From Diphasiastrum complanatum (Eukaryota > Streptophyta > Lycopodiopsida > Lycopodiales > Lycopodiaceae), in the NCBI GenBank assembly GCA_029204225.1, contig CM055106.1, positions 39,771,827-39,835,826 of the forward strand: a stretch of DNA of 64,000 bases, in the 5' to 3' direction. Below the pieces are notes generated by a model. That model did no database searches and had not been told where the DNA came from. It saw only the letters and a program-made list of their open reading frames with translations. Below are positions 12,863 to 23,765 of this stretch, in pieces. How positions within the stretch are numbered: position 1 is the stretch's first letter; every line of letters starts with the position of its first letter. A program made the position numbers and the translations under genes.

Positions 12863-13607
12863 TCACCAAGGATCAATATCTCCATTATTAGCCGACAAGA
12901 AAGATGACATAAGAAAAGCATCATTTGAATTTTGTTCATCAACAATATCTTCATCAAGAGTTAGATTGGTTTGCTTCTCACCTTGATCTCTCTTCTTCTT
13001 GAAGCAATCAATAGCAAAATATCCTTTGACTCCACAATAAAAACATTTTATCTTGGATCTATCTTTCTTCTTGCCAACAAAAGTAGGAGGCTCACCTTGA
13101 TCTTGTCCTTTTGACCATTTGCTTTTGCCTTTGCCCTTGAACTTGTCTTTTGAGAACATAGCTTCCTCCTCTCCAACTTGAGATGTAGAAGATGATCCTC
13201 CTCTTGCTTGGAGTCTAAACTCTTGCAAGTCCTCCATACTTGGCAATGTCTTTTGAATATCAAAACTTTGTACCAAATTAGCATGATCATCCAACAAGCC
13301 ATTAAGAACAACTTGAACAAGCTCCACATCCTTAATACTTTTACTAATACATGCTAGTTCATCACTCAAAGCTTTAGCTCTCAAAACAAAAGCATGAGCA
13401 CTTGCATCCTTCTTTTGAAGACTTTGAAAAATTTTGTCTCCTTAGGGTTAGGACCCTAGATGTAGACTTGGACTCATAAACCTTCTTCAAGGTTTCCCAA
13501 GCTTCATTAAATGTTGTGCACTTACCAACTTCCTTGAGCCGGAGGGGCCAAACCATTTGGATATGTCGTGTAGGTGTGGGTTGGTGAACTGCATTTGGAG
13601 TCTTCAA
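12863..13607 (-). pseudogene. Ty1/copia gag (UBN2 type) with altered zinc knuckle
   Basis: Two overlapping minus frames form a copia Gag. 13374-13607 gives KCTTFNEAWETLKKVYESK, and 12863-13384 gives ALSDELACISKSIKDVELVQ then GLLDDHANLVQSF. A lysine-rich linker and CFYCGVKGYFAIDC follow. The knuckle keeps all three cysteines but has Tyr where the CCHC histidine is expected. An acidic tail follows and ends DIDPW before the protease DSGST. Gag would coat element RNA. The reading changes frame near 13400. It shares strand and order with the integrase and RT pieces at 11328-12680, forming one internally deleted copia element of about 2.3 kb. Confidence 0.85.
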
Positions 13608-13609
13608 TA

Positions 13610-14010
13610 ATAATCTCGACCCCTTGAGTCTCTTGTGGCCTTTGATCCGTTATGGCTCCGTGGTAGCTGGTTGGTTCTTTACTTGGTTTTCTTTCCTGGA
13701 TGGTGAGCTGATCTCTTTGTGTATTTGCAGTAGGGAAAAATCTTGAAGGATAGGCTTTCTCTTGAGTAGGTCCTATATCCGGCTGCTCTTTTTGGAAGGG
13801 CTGGTCATGATGATGGCTGACACTTATGGTGTGGTAGCCTCCATTAGAGGAATTCTGAATCTAAAGAAGACCCTATAAGAAATGCCACATAGATTGACAA
13901 AGTTTATTAATGTAGATTACTAAAATAAATTCATTTTTTGCCCAAATGCTTTTTCATTTATGCCTGCACTAACTTTGATGCTTAACCATTCTATGCACAT
14001 TACCATTTGT
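13610..14010. other. Unassigned stretch between copia gag and inverted repeat
   Basis: The minus strand at 13615-13860 can be read as a Q/H/P-rich segment without stops over several dozen codons, but no motif is recognisable. The rest is AT-rich. Confidence 0.35.
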
Positions 14011-14013
14011 AGT

Positions 14014-14459
14014 TCATTAAAAGTAGTATAACTTTTTAACCGTAGCTCCGATTGAGATGAAAATTACATAATTGGAAACAACCAACGAGAGCTTTCCAAC
14101 GGTACCCTACATGACCTACTTCCAAGCAACTATTCAAAAGTTATAGCCAGTCAAAGTTTCAAAAGACCCAATAGCTCTTCCGTGCATGAATTAAGGACCC
14201 TTTTGACCAAATATTGCTTATGTGCGTGGATAAAGCACCCTCTCAGTGAGAGGGTACTCTATACTTTCTCAATGAGAGGGTACTCTATGGTCGCTCAAAA
14301 GCGATATTTGACTATTTTAGGAACATCGACTGGCCATAACTTTTGAACAATAGCTCATCTAGAGTACCGTTGGAAAGCTCTCATTGAGCGCTTTCCAGTG
14401 ATATAATTTTTGTCTCAATCAGAACTACGATTAAAAAGTTATACTATTTTTAATGATAA
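14014..14459. mobile_element. Inverted-repeat element (foldback/MITE-like), arms about 130 bp
   Basis: The left arm from TTAAAAGTAGTATAACTTTT (about 14017) to AAAAGTTATAGCCAGTC (about 14153) is mirrored by the right arm. That arm runs from GACTGGCCATAACTTTTGAA (about 14330) to AAAAGTTATACTATTTTTAA (about 14453). Arms share GAGAGCTTTCCAACGGTAC and its complement, with scattered mismatches. The loop contains two copies of GAGAGGGTACTCTAT. No clear terminal target duplication was found. Confidence 0.75.
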
Positions 14460-14862
14460 ATTGCATATTATACTATGAATAACATGTCATGCTTACGGGC
14501 TGCCCCTGACGCCTAATTATAGCATTATAAATTAAATTTTAATGAGTTACGTTACATAGATTTCAAATTTGAGTGTTTTGATTGGTCCATATGTAAGCAA
14601 TTTTTGAAAAAATATATAAAGAGAATCTTTACAAAGGGCACTAATGTCCCAATAGCATGGTGTCCAGCTGAGCCGCAAAATCATGAGGAGGCGACCTGGG
14701 TGTGGTTTGCACCACTAATTGATGAAGACTACTTGTCCTTTTTGGCTAGTCTGTGGAGGGTGTGGTTTCTCATGTTGGGGGTTTCGAAAAAGCTGCTGCA
14801 AAATCAATGAGGCCCGTCACTTGGTTCATTGCCAATTGGGTGAGCAAGGGCCCCATGGTAGT

Positions 14863-15580
14863 CTACTTCTTTGGAGACAATAGAGCTTTGGAGATATCTT
14901 CCTGGAGTAAGTGTCCCCAATTGCAGTTATATACATCTGGTTGGGTGATGGTAGCTACTAGGTACATGAAGAAGGTAAGAGAAACTCTAGCCCTTCTTGT
15001 TCTTGCCACTTCAAAGAAATTCACCACAAAAGTGGCTGCTCCTTGAAGGACTTCATCGGCGATGGCTTCTAATAGAATCTCATCGTTGGTGCGCCATGCT
15101 CGCTTGGTGGTGTCCATATGTGATTTGACGTCGTCTACCCTTGCCCTGTTTGTTGGAATGTGTCTCAGCCCAACTGGAATTCCAATGGGCTCTAAGTCTT
15201 CAATGGTCTAAGAGACTTCGTGTGTAACTTGGTTCAACCTATAATTGAAGGTAGGCTTATCTTGGGTGGTGGTCCCATAGGCATACTCCACTATGGTGGC
15301 ATATTGGCGAAGTGGAGGGAGAGTCTTGGAATCCGAAGAACTTCATGAAAGGTTCCTTGAGCTTCCACCATTTCCTGGCTTCGTATGGCTTTGGAATTGG
15401 AAGGAGTTCTGGTAGTGCGGGCCTCTCCTCCATCAATGCTTCATATGAGGAATGTGGGTGATATCTTTGGCTCCCATAGTGAATTCTGGATCTAGGTCTT
15501 GAGTAAGTTTGGCCTTCTTGGCTGGCCTAATAGGACCTATTGCGGCTTTGTCTTTCTCCTTAGCGTCCTTCACCATTGTG
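14863..15580 (-). pseudogene. Decayed ORF of unknown function
   Basis: A minus-strand reading can be followed from an ATG near 15578 (MVKDAKEKDKAAIGPIRPAK, a lysine-rich start). It passes through stops and a shift to an open segment at 14863-15117 containing DEILLEAIADEVLQGAATF and then SLTFFMYLVATITQPDVYNC. The composition is protein-like and the two parts are roughly co-directional. The tail (a TFF.YL..TITQP segment) could belong to an accessory ORF of an LTR element, since copia and gypsy debris flank it on the same strand. I do not recognise a family. The stops at about 15440 and 15210 argue that it is dead. Confidence 0.35.
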
Positions 15581-15599
15581 GTAAGTCTAAGTCCAAACA

Positions 15600-16655
15600 G
15601 AGGTAAAATTTCTCAAAATAGTAAGTTTAGAAGCTAAAAAGAACAAGAAAATTTTCTAATTCTAGCAAGTGAGCTCTGAGAACATTTGGATGGCCTCTGG
15701 AAATGCTTTGTGTATGCTTGAGAACGTTGGAAAATTTCTAAAATTTTTTGGTAGAATCTCTTTAGCAAATGTGAGTTTTAGTTCATTTTCACCTCCTTTT
15801 ATACACCCCTCCTTCCAGATTTGGGGAACATAGATGTTAGGTATCAAACTAACTATAAAAGACATTCTAAGACCAATGGTGACAATGGCGAACTCAGACG
15901 GGCTCATTTACACATGTGAGAATTAAAACATGGGTGAAAATGGCCTAAAAACTTAATTCAAGTTAAGAAATCACTTAAACTCAAATTTTGGGATTTGGCT
16001 AAGGATCTAGGTTTGCCTGTTTGATAGTAGATTTAGCATTTTAAGAGGCATAAAATATCAAGGGGGCGAATGTAGATGTCATATCCACACGTGTGGGGAG
16101 CCTATTCAGTGATGTTTTGAAAAGAGGTTTGCCATAAAAATTGGCTAAGAGTTTGGATTCGCCTACTTCAATGATGAAAGAGTATGTTGTGAGGAGTCTA
16201 ACTTGAGGAGAGCAAACGTAGATGTGAAATCTACAAGCCTGTAGAGTGGTTTAAGTGATTTTTTCTCTATGGAGTCCATAGGGCTGGGAATTAGAGTTTT
16301 GGGTTTGCCTGACTCAATTTAGACTCATCATGATGTGCTCTAGCACTAGTCAAACGAACAAACCCAGAAAGCTAAAATTGAGAGAGATATTGAGGTTTTT
16401 CTCTCCTATATTGCTTTTGTTATTGTGCTTGGCTGAATAGTGAAGGAGCTTGGAATGTGCAAATAATTGGCAATGAGAATTTCCTTCACTGGCATTATTT
16501 TCAAGGAATATCTGATGAAGATTCCAATTTTTCTGTCAAAACTGATTGATCCACCTTGTTATACAACATTTCCTTTGGTAATCTGTTGCTAGTCACCAAT
16601 AACTTGTATTGACTCACTAAATCCTTGGACTACTCTTTTGTCCTTAAAAGGACTC
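15600..16655. other. Probable 3' untranslated/LTR region of the adjacent gypsy element
   Basis: No coding frame is recognised. The stretch lies just downstream, on the minus strand, of the gypsy integrase tail at 16661. Two loosely similar segments share GGGCGAATGTAGATGT / AGCAAACGTAGATGT near 16060 and 16205. I did not find paired LTR ends, so the assignment is by position only. Confidence 0.3.
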
Positions 16656-16660
16656 TACTC

Positions 16661-18140
16661 TCAGCAGACATAATCACTCACTATAAATTGTATCCTGAAA
16701 AATAAGTAGATAAAAGAATTGTTTATAGATAACTTAAGAAAATGCAAAGAAAAGTGAAAAAATAAACAAATTAGACAAATATAAGAAAGTTTTATATAGT
16801 AGGGGGTTAAATGGTAATAGCATCTTAGCCGACTACCATTTACTAGAGTTGGTAAGGGATCACCTTCCAAAGTGGCCAATTGAACTGCGCCATTTTCATA
16901 TATCTTTGTTACACGATAAGGTCCTAGGCTTGAAAATTTCAACTTTTTCCATAATACTCTCTTGTGCTCATCAAATTAGTACTTAAAGAAAAATATCAAA
17001 ATTCAAAAATTCCATTCGTATAATCATTGCAATTGGATTTCAAGATTGTTCTCAAATAATCTTGTGTCAATTGAAACTTCATGCAAGTATTACATCACCT
17101 CTTAGCTTGTTGTTCTCATTCTCATTTGGTCATTCTTGTAATAATGTTGCACATTATCTAATTGGAAGACTCGGCTTGACCATTACAACAGGGATAATAA
17201 GCGTACTTTTACGATGAACCACAAGAAACTCGGTTAAGAGTACTTGTACTATCTCATTCAAGAAGTGAGTACCATGATCACTCACTAGTTCTAGAGGGCA
17301 TACGAAGCCCATAATTACGTTCTCATAGATAAATTTAGCTCTGCTGGCAGCATTAGCTACTCTAACGGCCTTTGCTTCTACCCACCTTGTGAAATAATCT
17401 GTTGCCACTATAATGTATTGGAATTGACTAGTTCCAAATAATTTAAGTGGTACCTTCAGGCTGAATGTACGCACTAATTATCAAGGAACACTTCTAAGAA
17501 TTTCTGGAGGAATTCTTTGGAGGCATGTTTCATAACTCTCTGGAAGGTGCTTGGTGCCAAACAACATTACGCAAAAGGCATAAGTTCCCCATGCTGTTGC
17601 AAAGGCAGTATTATGATGGTCCGTTGGTGCTATTTGCACTTGATTATATCCACTGAATCCATCGAGGAAACTATAGGCCTCTTCTCCTACTATTTGTTCA
17701 AGCACTCCTTCAATAAAAGGTAGAGGAAAATGGTCTTTCTTTGTGATGGCGTTAAGTTTCTTGAGATCTATACAGATGCATAGTTTCCCTTTCTTCTTAG
17801 GCACAATCACAACCGGGGATACCCAGTTGGTGTGTTCTATTTCATATATGAATCCAACATCGAGTAGCTTTTCCAACTCTTGTTGGATAAGCTCTGAATA
17901 GCGTGGGTTGCAGCGATAAGGTAGGCTCAACACCATTGGCCAATGAAATAATGTGTTGCACTACTTCGAGTGGTATTCCCTTGAGATCCTTGTAGGACCA
18001 TGCAAAGTAATCACTATATTCATGTAGGAGACCTCTTAGCAGATCGGATAGTTCTTCAGTCGTAACCTGCTCACCTACATAAACTAATTTCGTGTCTTCC
18101 CCAGGATCGGCTAGATCTAGAGGTTGGACTTTTGCTCTCA
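16661..18140 (-). pseudogene. Ty3/gypsy pol remnant (RT then integrase, RNase H deleted)
   Basis: In minus-strand order, 17842-18192 has the pre-RT linker LLHEYSDYFAWSYKDLKGI. 17481-17936 has RT blocks: LDVGFIYEIEHTNWVSPVV, VPKKKGKLCICIDLKKLN, then SFLDGFSGYNQV. 17154-17474 has the integrase core (YIIVATDYFTRWVEAKAV and ELVSDHGTHF). 16661-16942 has the integrase tail (GPYRVTKIYENGAVQLATLEG). RT motif C (YxDD), RNase H and the integrase zinc finger are absent. The reading jumps from the RT palm straight to the integrase core near 17475, which is an internal deletion. Frames differ between pieces. This is the usual plant RT-RNaseH-integrase order without a chromodomain that I can see. Confidence 0.85.
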
Positions 18141-19678
18141 TTAGAACCACCCCCAGAACCCTATGAGGAAGAGTTTCTCCGTTGGTGCTCAATGATCACC
18201 TTGGAAGATGATGTGGAATACTCTAATGAACAAGCATTAACTTACTTCGACCCACATTATTATGGAGAAAAGATGATACCAAAAGATATACCTAGGATCC
18301 CACCACTTTCCAAGGTCTCTAAGGAGCCATGCCCGTATATCAATACAAAGTCAAGGTGAGCCATTGGGACGACCCAATAGATGAGGGTAGCAACCAACAA
18401 AAAAAACTGCCAAAATACTTGCCAATCTGAAGGGAAAGGCTAAGATGGATTGTGATTGTCCACAACTCATGAATTCCATAATTCAACCGACAGATGCTAC
18501 ATCTAAGACATCAAAAATAGTCTCAACAACATCCACCTCACCATCCCAAATTAGAAGCCAAGACAAGATCAAGGTTTGACAGTTGAGCCATTGCATGGTG
18601 TGCCAGCATACTTTCGGGATTATACGAAGTCTGCTGATGACCCCCCTTGTTCTTATACAATTCAACAAGGCGATGCAAGAGAAATCATGAACTTTGTGAA
18701 AAGAAGACCATACACTCTTTGCATCGCAAACATTTCTTATGGCTTTAAACTGGCGGGCTCGTTGAATGACGATCGCCCTTTTAAATATACTGAGATGAAA
18801 TAAGTTGTTGCTAGTTTTTTGGAGGTCATCACAGCTTCATTGCGGAAGATAGTGATATTTCGCTCCAGTTGGTGTGCACAAAGCGCTTCTCGAAGTTTGC
18901 AATGCAAGAATCGAGAATGCAATTTGGTAAGTAACAGTTTTAATTTTGTCTGAACACATTTATAAGCTATGCCTATGTTCTAAACATTTTCTATCAACTG
19001 GATTGACCGTTTTTTAATCTTTTTTTTTTAATAATTGCAGGTTCAAGCCAAATGCAAGAAATTATGGTGGTGCTCGCCTTTGTAATGAGATTGAATATCT
19101 CTCTATTGGCTATTTTTCAACCGATGGCAAGAGGTCAATGCTGCATTACAATACTACAGGAAGTATTGACTTTCACAATCATTTCGAATTTCTAGCAGTG
19201 ACAAAAAAGTTGAAGAATCTTATGATTGGTTCTGTGGCTTCTCCATACCAAAAGCCACAACAACTTGTAAATAAATTGATTGTCATGTTTTCATATCCAG
19301 CTGACTGGATTTTGGATTTATTTAGTGGTAGCGGGACAACCAGTGCATGTGCTATCCAAAAGAGCAATGCCAATAGAGCTAGATAAGAGTTTAGTAAGTT
19401 TTATCAAAATGAGATTAATAGGAATTTCAGTTTTGCTAGACGAGTTTCAAGAAGTGGGTAAATTAGGCCCCTCAAAAGATAATGTTGCTCCACTTTGCAA
19501 AGAGCCCCAACTACTTGCTAGTGGCATTGTAGGTGATGAAGGTGATCTAACAGAGGTGGTTGAACAATCTTATAATGTTATAGTGGATGTCATTACACGG
19601 GACCAGTCTACTGCTCAAGTAGATTCAAATCCTGGAAGGGCTGCTAGTTCTGACCCAAATGATTTGGTCGAAACTTTT
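18141..19678 (+). pseudogene. Beta-class DNA amino-methyltransferase-like gene (N4/N6 type), decayed
   Basis: The plus strand from 18576 reads TIQQGDAREIMNFVKRR then CIANISYGFKLAGSLNDD. This is where the catalytic motif IV (normally D/N-P-P-Y) is expected. A GT-AG intron at 18927-19040 joins ARIENAIW to FKPNARNYGGARL. The next exon reads LVNKLIVMFSYPADWILDLF, then SGSGTTSACAIQ (AdoMet motif I), and after a frame change PIELDKSLVSFIKMRL. Motif IV before motif I is the permuted beta order of DNA N4-C/N6-A methyltransferases. Damage includes a TAA after TEMK at 18800 (CAA to TAA would explain it), frameshifts near 18865 and 19360, and NISY replacing the expected catalytic NPPY. Plus frames at 18141-18560 may be upstream exons but show no motif. 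A gypsy element on the other strand abuts the 5' side. Confidence 0.6.
18927..19040 (+). other. Spliceosomal intron in the methyltransferase-like gene
   Basis: TTTG|GTAAGT at the 5' side and a T-rich tract followed by TTGCAG| at the 3' side. Removing 114 bp joins AATGCAATTTG to GTTCAAGCC in frame (NAIW-FKPNAR). Retention of an intron argues against a processed retrocopy. Confidence 0.75.
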
Positions 19679-19689
19679 TGACTACAATG

Positions 19690-20275
19690 TACAAGTATTT
19701 CTCACAATTTCTTGTGTGAATACTTTTATCTTTTAAAAAAGATCAATATTTTTACTAAGGATGGTTATTTATGGAATTTGTTAATTTTTAAACGTCTTCG
19801 TGTTATGTAAGTTTACTTATTATTCATATTAGTTAATTAGACAAATATTTTTTAATTTTGCACTTGAATCAATCTTTTAAATGTCAAATATTAAGATAAA
19901 ATTTCACATCAAGATATTTTATATTGCATTTTAAAGAAAAAAACAAACATTATAATGTTCTAAAATTTTGAATTCACTTAATTTAATAGTTATTTTTCAT
20001 AATAACCTAATGTTTATATTATTTTAACAAATTGAACCTAAAATTTTAAAAATATCTTGTATCACTTAGTCTAAATTTTAAATTTTTGCAAAATGTAGCA
20101 TTTTGCAAATATTTTTTTTTTCTATTTGAAGTTTCAAAATTTATGAGAATTTTAAAAAATCTTAAAGGCTTAAAAAAAAATGGGTCTTTTGCCACTTCTC
20201 GTTTCAAAAGATTTCGCGTTTTCATCTTTTAGGATTTTTTTAAAGGTTTTCTTAGGTTTGAGATGAAAAATAGCA
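19690..20275. other. AT-rich spacer, no gene seen
   Basis: Very AT-rich sequence without an assignable frame, between the methyltransferase remnant and the GT/GA microsatellite. Confidence 0.6.
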
Positions 20276-20278
20276 ATA

Positions 20279-20445
<167 letters not shown>

Positions 20446-20452
20446 CAAATAT

Positions 20453-20541
20453 ATATATAACAAGTTGTATTTGGGAAGCAATGTAAAAATATTGGAAATC
20501 TATCTATAACAAGTTGTATTTGGGAAGCAATGTAAAAATAG
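20453..20541. repeat. Local tandem duplication flanking the hAT-type element
   Basis: ATAACAAGTTGTATTTGGG plus the following AAGCAATGTAAAAATA occurs at about 20456 and about 20505. A related unit (CTTGTATTTGGGAAGCAATG) recurs at about 21158, right of the inserted element, with its own GGTAAATACCAACTTGACTA tail. The element at 20551 therefore landed inside a small tandem array. Confidence 0.8.
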
Positions 20542-20550
20542 TGTAAATAC

Positions 20551-21120
20551 CAGTGTTGGGCGGGTATATAGGTGCCCGACTGGTAGCAACAATGGTATCA
20601 ACAATGGTATCGTAGACTCATACCCGCCCGATATATGATTTTGTGATATCACGGTCGATACCTGACCCGAGCTGGTTTTAGCCAGTCAATGCACATATCG
20701 ATACCCGGATTAGGGGCAAAAAATTCGAATTTAACATGGTATCAATATAGTATCCATTTTTAGTTAGTATCCAAAATTTACATATGTGATAAATATTATT
20801 CATGGTGTCCCAAAGACATTGGTGGGCACCAACAAAGTATTGGCCTTTAAAATCATATGCATATTACATTTAAAAAGGTCATGCTTTTCATTAAATGCAT
20901 ACTACCCTTTATAAAATGGCTAATTTGAGAAAAAAATTATATACTCATATCTGGGTTTATACTCGGCTGGTATCACCCCTGCAATACCCCGGTCGGTTGA
21001 TACCAGCTACCAATTTACAAAACATGTTGATATTTTTACCCGACTGGTATCAAATTTTTCAAAAAAGTATAATACCAGGACCCGGTTGGTATTAAAAATA
21101 TCAATACCCGCCCAACACTA
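20551..21120. mobile_element. Non-autonomous hAT-type DNA transposon (MITE), 570 bp
   Basis: The left end reads CAGTGTTGGGCGGGTAT. The right end is its inverse, ATACCCGCCCAACACTA, with one terminal mismatch. The element is flanked by an identical 8-bp target duplication GTAAATAC at 20543-20550 and 21121-21128. An 8-bp duplication and a CAGTG-type terminus are typical of the hAT superfamily. The interior repeats degenerate GGTATCAA / ACCCGRYYGG motifs in both orientations and has no transposase frame, so movement would need a transposase supplied in trans. Confidence 0.88.
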
Positions 21121-21249
21121 GTAAATACCCACTTGACTACTGTAAGCTTGTTGATGTCTTGTATTTGGGAAGCAATGTGAAAATAGTGGTAAATACCAAC
21201 TTGACTAATGTAATGTTGTTGATGTCCAAGTTTTGATTGCTTAAATATT

Positions 21250-22540
21250 AAATTGCATTCATTACAATTTATTAGAAGTCAAGGGGAGCAAAGTACATGG
21301 TGTATCTTATCATGTTGGTAAAAGCTAGACCCTTGAAACTAGTCAAGATTGATTGTACACCATACACCATACATCTTGATCTAGGGCTCTCACTCTAAAA
21401 ATGTATGGACGTTATCATTTTCATTTGCTCTAGTGAAAAAGAAGAAGCAACATAGTGTATATCTCATCACAAGCTCAAAAGCATGTTGAGTAGTTGAGCC
21501 TTGAGGAGTTTGTGTAGAGTATTCAAATCCTTTAAATGGTCCATGAAGCAAAGCTGTTGAATAATAAGGTGAAGCATTGTGGGTTGAGCAGCAGCTGATC
21601 ACCAAGGCCTGGAGCTCTCCACCTCAAGCTCAAGCTATAAGCTAGCTACATACAACCTCGTCTAATTCTTTGGCAATCGACAACGCAGAATTATGGCCAA
21701 CAATGATAAGTATGAGCTTCTTGGCACTGATTACTTTTGCTAGTTTGTGTCATTGTTTCCTTTTCATGTTCGTTTTCTCGGCAGAACTGTCATGATATTC
21801 ATGATTGGAGTAGCTACAATGTGCAGTCTAGCATGAAATGCATAAAGGGGGATCAGAAATAGCATATAAGGTGTTGAACAGATTGAGCTGAATGTCTGTC
21901 ACTAGCTTATGTTCTCAACAATATGTGAGGAGTTGATCACAAGTTGCAAATGCACGAGAACAATAAGTAAAATGCCTTTGACCTCAGAACTTAAAAGGTA
22001 AAAACAGTTGGGTTGCCACACTTCAATCTTGTTAATGAGGAAAATTTGAGTTCTGGCAGCTATCGTAAGCTGTAATCTTACCAGCACTTCCAGTAAGTTG
22101 TGTAAAGTTTTAGGGCGCACATCTTTCACGCACAGGCATGATGCATGTGATTGTCAACTTGTAGCATAATAATTATATGGGTATCCTGCACTGCCCGTGG
22201 CAAGAATTTGTACGAATGCCCCTGCGCTCGTTTAGCTATTTCTCACGCTGATTCTGCTTTTGTATCTCCTTGTCAAAATTCACGAGTTTGTTCAGCAGTT
22301 CTCATGATGACCTGAAGCGTTGAGGATTAAACGGAATATGCAAAGGTCTTGTTATAGCAACAGTTAGACCAGTTCCTGCTTTTCCGTGCACCAGCGTAGA
22401 ACTAACTTCAGCAACGGAAATATTCCTTCTCCCGTTGGATCGAGATTGTTTGAATTTTTACAAAATTAGCCTTCTTAATAGGATATTTTATGAGCTTTTA
22501 AAGTGCTTTTCTTTCTTGTTTCACATAAGAATCACACTTG
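21250..22540. other. Upstream region of the SDR gene, no assignable frame
   Basis: No motif-bearing frame. The first exon of the SDR gene should lie here. An ATG at about 21691 (ATGGCCAACAATG) is a possible start, but it is not followed by a GT donor that would splice in phase, so I cannot fix it. Confidence 0.4.
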
Positions 22541-22557
22541 CTGGTCTATCTTTGTAG

Positions 22558-23765
22558 AGGAAGTACATGGTGGTCAGAAGATACAGTTGCAGTGGTCACC
22601 GGTGCGAACAAAGGCATCGGCCTGGAGATGGTACGTCAATTTGCCCAAAATGGAGTAACAACCATTCTGACCGCAAGAAATGAAGAACGAGGTCAGTCTG
22701 CAGTACGCCTGCTCAAAGCAGAAGGCCTGCAAAATGTTGATTTTCATCAGCTAGAAGTCACAGATTTGAAATCAGTGGAAGATTTCGCCGCTTGGCTAAA
22801 ACAACGTTATGGTGGTCTTGACATACTGGTTTAACTCCTAGGCTCTCTCTTTGCACTACAATTTATAATAAATTTTATTTCGTGTTCTCAACAGTACCTT
22901 GAAAACTATTCTTGCACTGTCTAAGTACAAAAGATGTCCTTGAATATGCCATCAAAGAGAGCTGCAACTGACGAAAGATCGAAAGAGATGTAAGATAATC
23001 TGAATGAATCTAACCAATTTTTGTTTTTTGTATAGATCAATAACGCGGGGATGCATTCACTTAATTATACTGACAAGAAACAAGGAGCGAAAGATGTGAT
23101 CGACGCAAACTACTATGGTGTCAAAAATGTGACAAAAGAACTTCTTCCTGTCATCAGAACTGGTGGGCGGATTGTGAATGTGAGCTCCCGCCTAGGGCAA
23201 CTTCAGGTCTCCCCTCATCCTGCTGATCTTCGTGACCATACAATCACTACCCAAATTTTCACAATTTATTACTTTATCTCTGTTATGCGAATTGGTATCA
23301 CTTGAAGAATCTTGTGACAGGCAATTGCTAATCTATACGTCCGAACAGAATCTGAACAGCAAAGAGCTGAAGGAAACAATATCTTCCGAAGAGCATCTAT
23401 CAGAGAACCTGATTGACTCATTTGTGAACGAGTTCCTTGCAGCAGTGAACAAAGGCGAGATCAGTAAGCAAGGTTGGCCGACAGTTGATTTTGCAGGAAA
23501 TGACCCCGAGGCTACATCAGATTACTGTGTCTCAAAGATTGCTTTAAACGCCTACACTAAAGTACTGGCTTTCCAGCTATCCGGCAGACTATATATAAAC
23601 AGCTTCTGCCCTGGCTACACACAAACTGACATGACTAGAGGTTTGGGCACCAAAACAGTGAAAGAAGGAGCTGACACTGGCGTATGGTTAGCTTTATTGC
23701 CACCCTCTTCTCATGATCTTACATCCGGGAAATTCTTTGGCGAGAGAGCCCAAATTCCATTCTAA
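22558..23765 (+). CDS. Short-chain dehydrogenase/reductase, carbonyl reductase / menthone reductase-like
   Basis: Three exons join in frame: 22558-22828, 23036-23206 and 23349-23765, with GT-AG introns of 207 and 142 bp, about 285 residues plus a missing first exon. Seen motifs are the NADP(H)-binding TGANKGIG, ILTARNEERG, DILINNAG across the first junction, NVSSRLG (catalytic Ser region), and DYCVSK (catalytic Tyr and Lys). FCPGYTQTDMTRG and a C-terminal SGKFFGERAQIPF follow. These define the classical SDR fold; the closest plant relatives I recognise are carbonyl reductase/neomenthol dehydrogenase-like enzymes, which reduce a carbonyl with NADPH. Substrate cannot be read from sequence. The second junction uses CTTCAG|GT and GAACAG|AATCTG; an acceptor at 23320 would break the frame. 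The first listed exon begins after a TTTGTAG acceptor. Confidence 0.85.

Noticed and set aside
18141-18560. Separate upstream gene on the plus strand (EEEFLRWCSMITLEDDVEYS)
   Set aside because: It reads protein-like in patches but has no motif and stops soon. It may be upstream exons of the methyltransferase-like gene, so it was not listed as its own gene.
23207-23348. Frameshift in the SDR gene
   Set aside because: Using the acceptor at 23320 breaks the frame, but the acceptor CAG at 23346-23348 restores it and fits the family length, so no mutation is needed.
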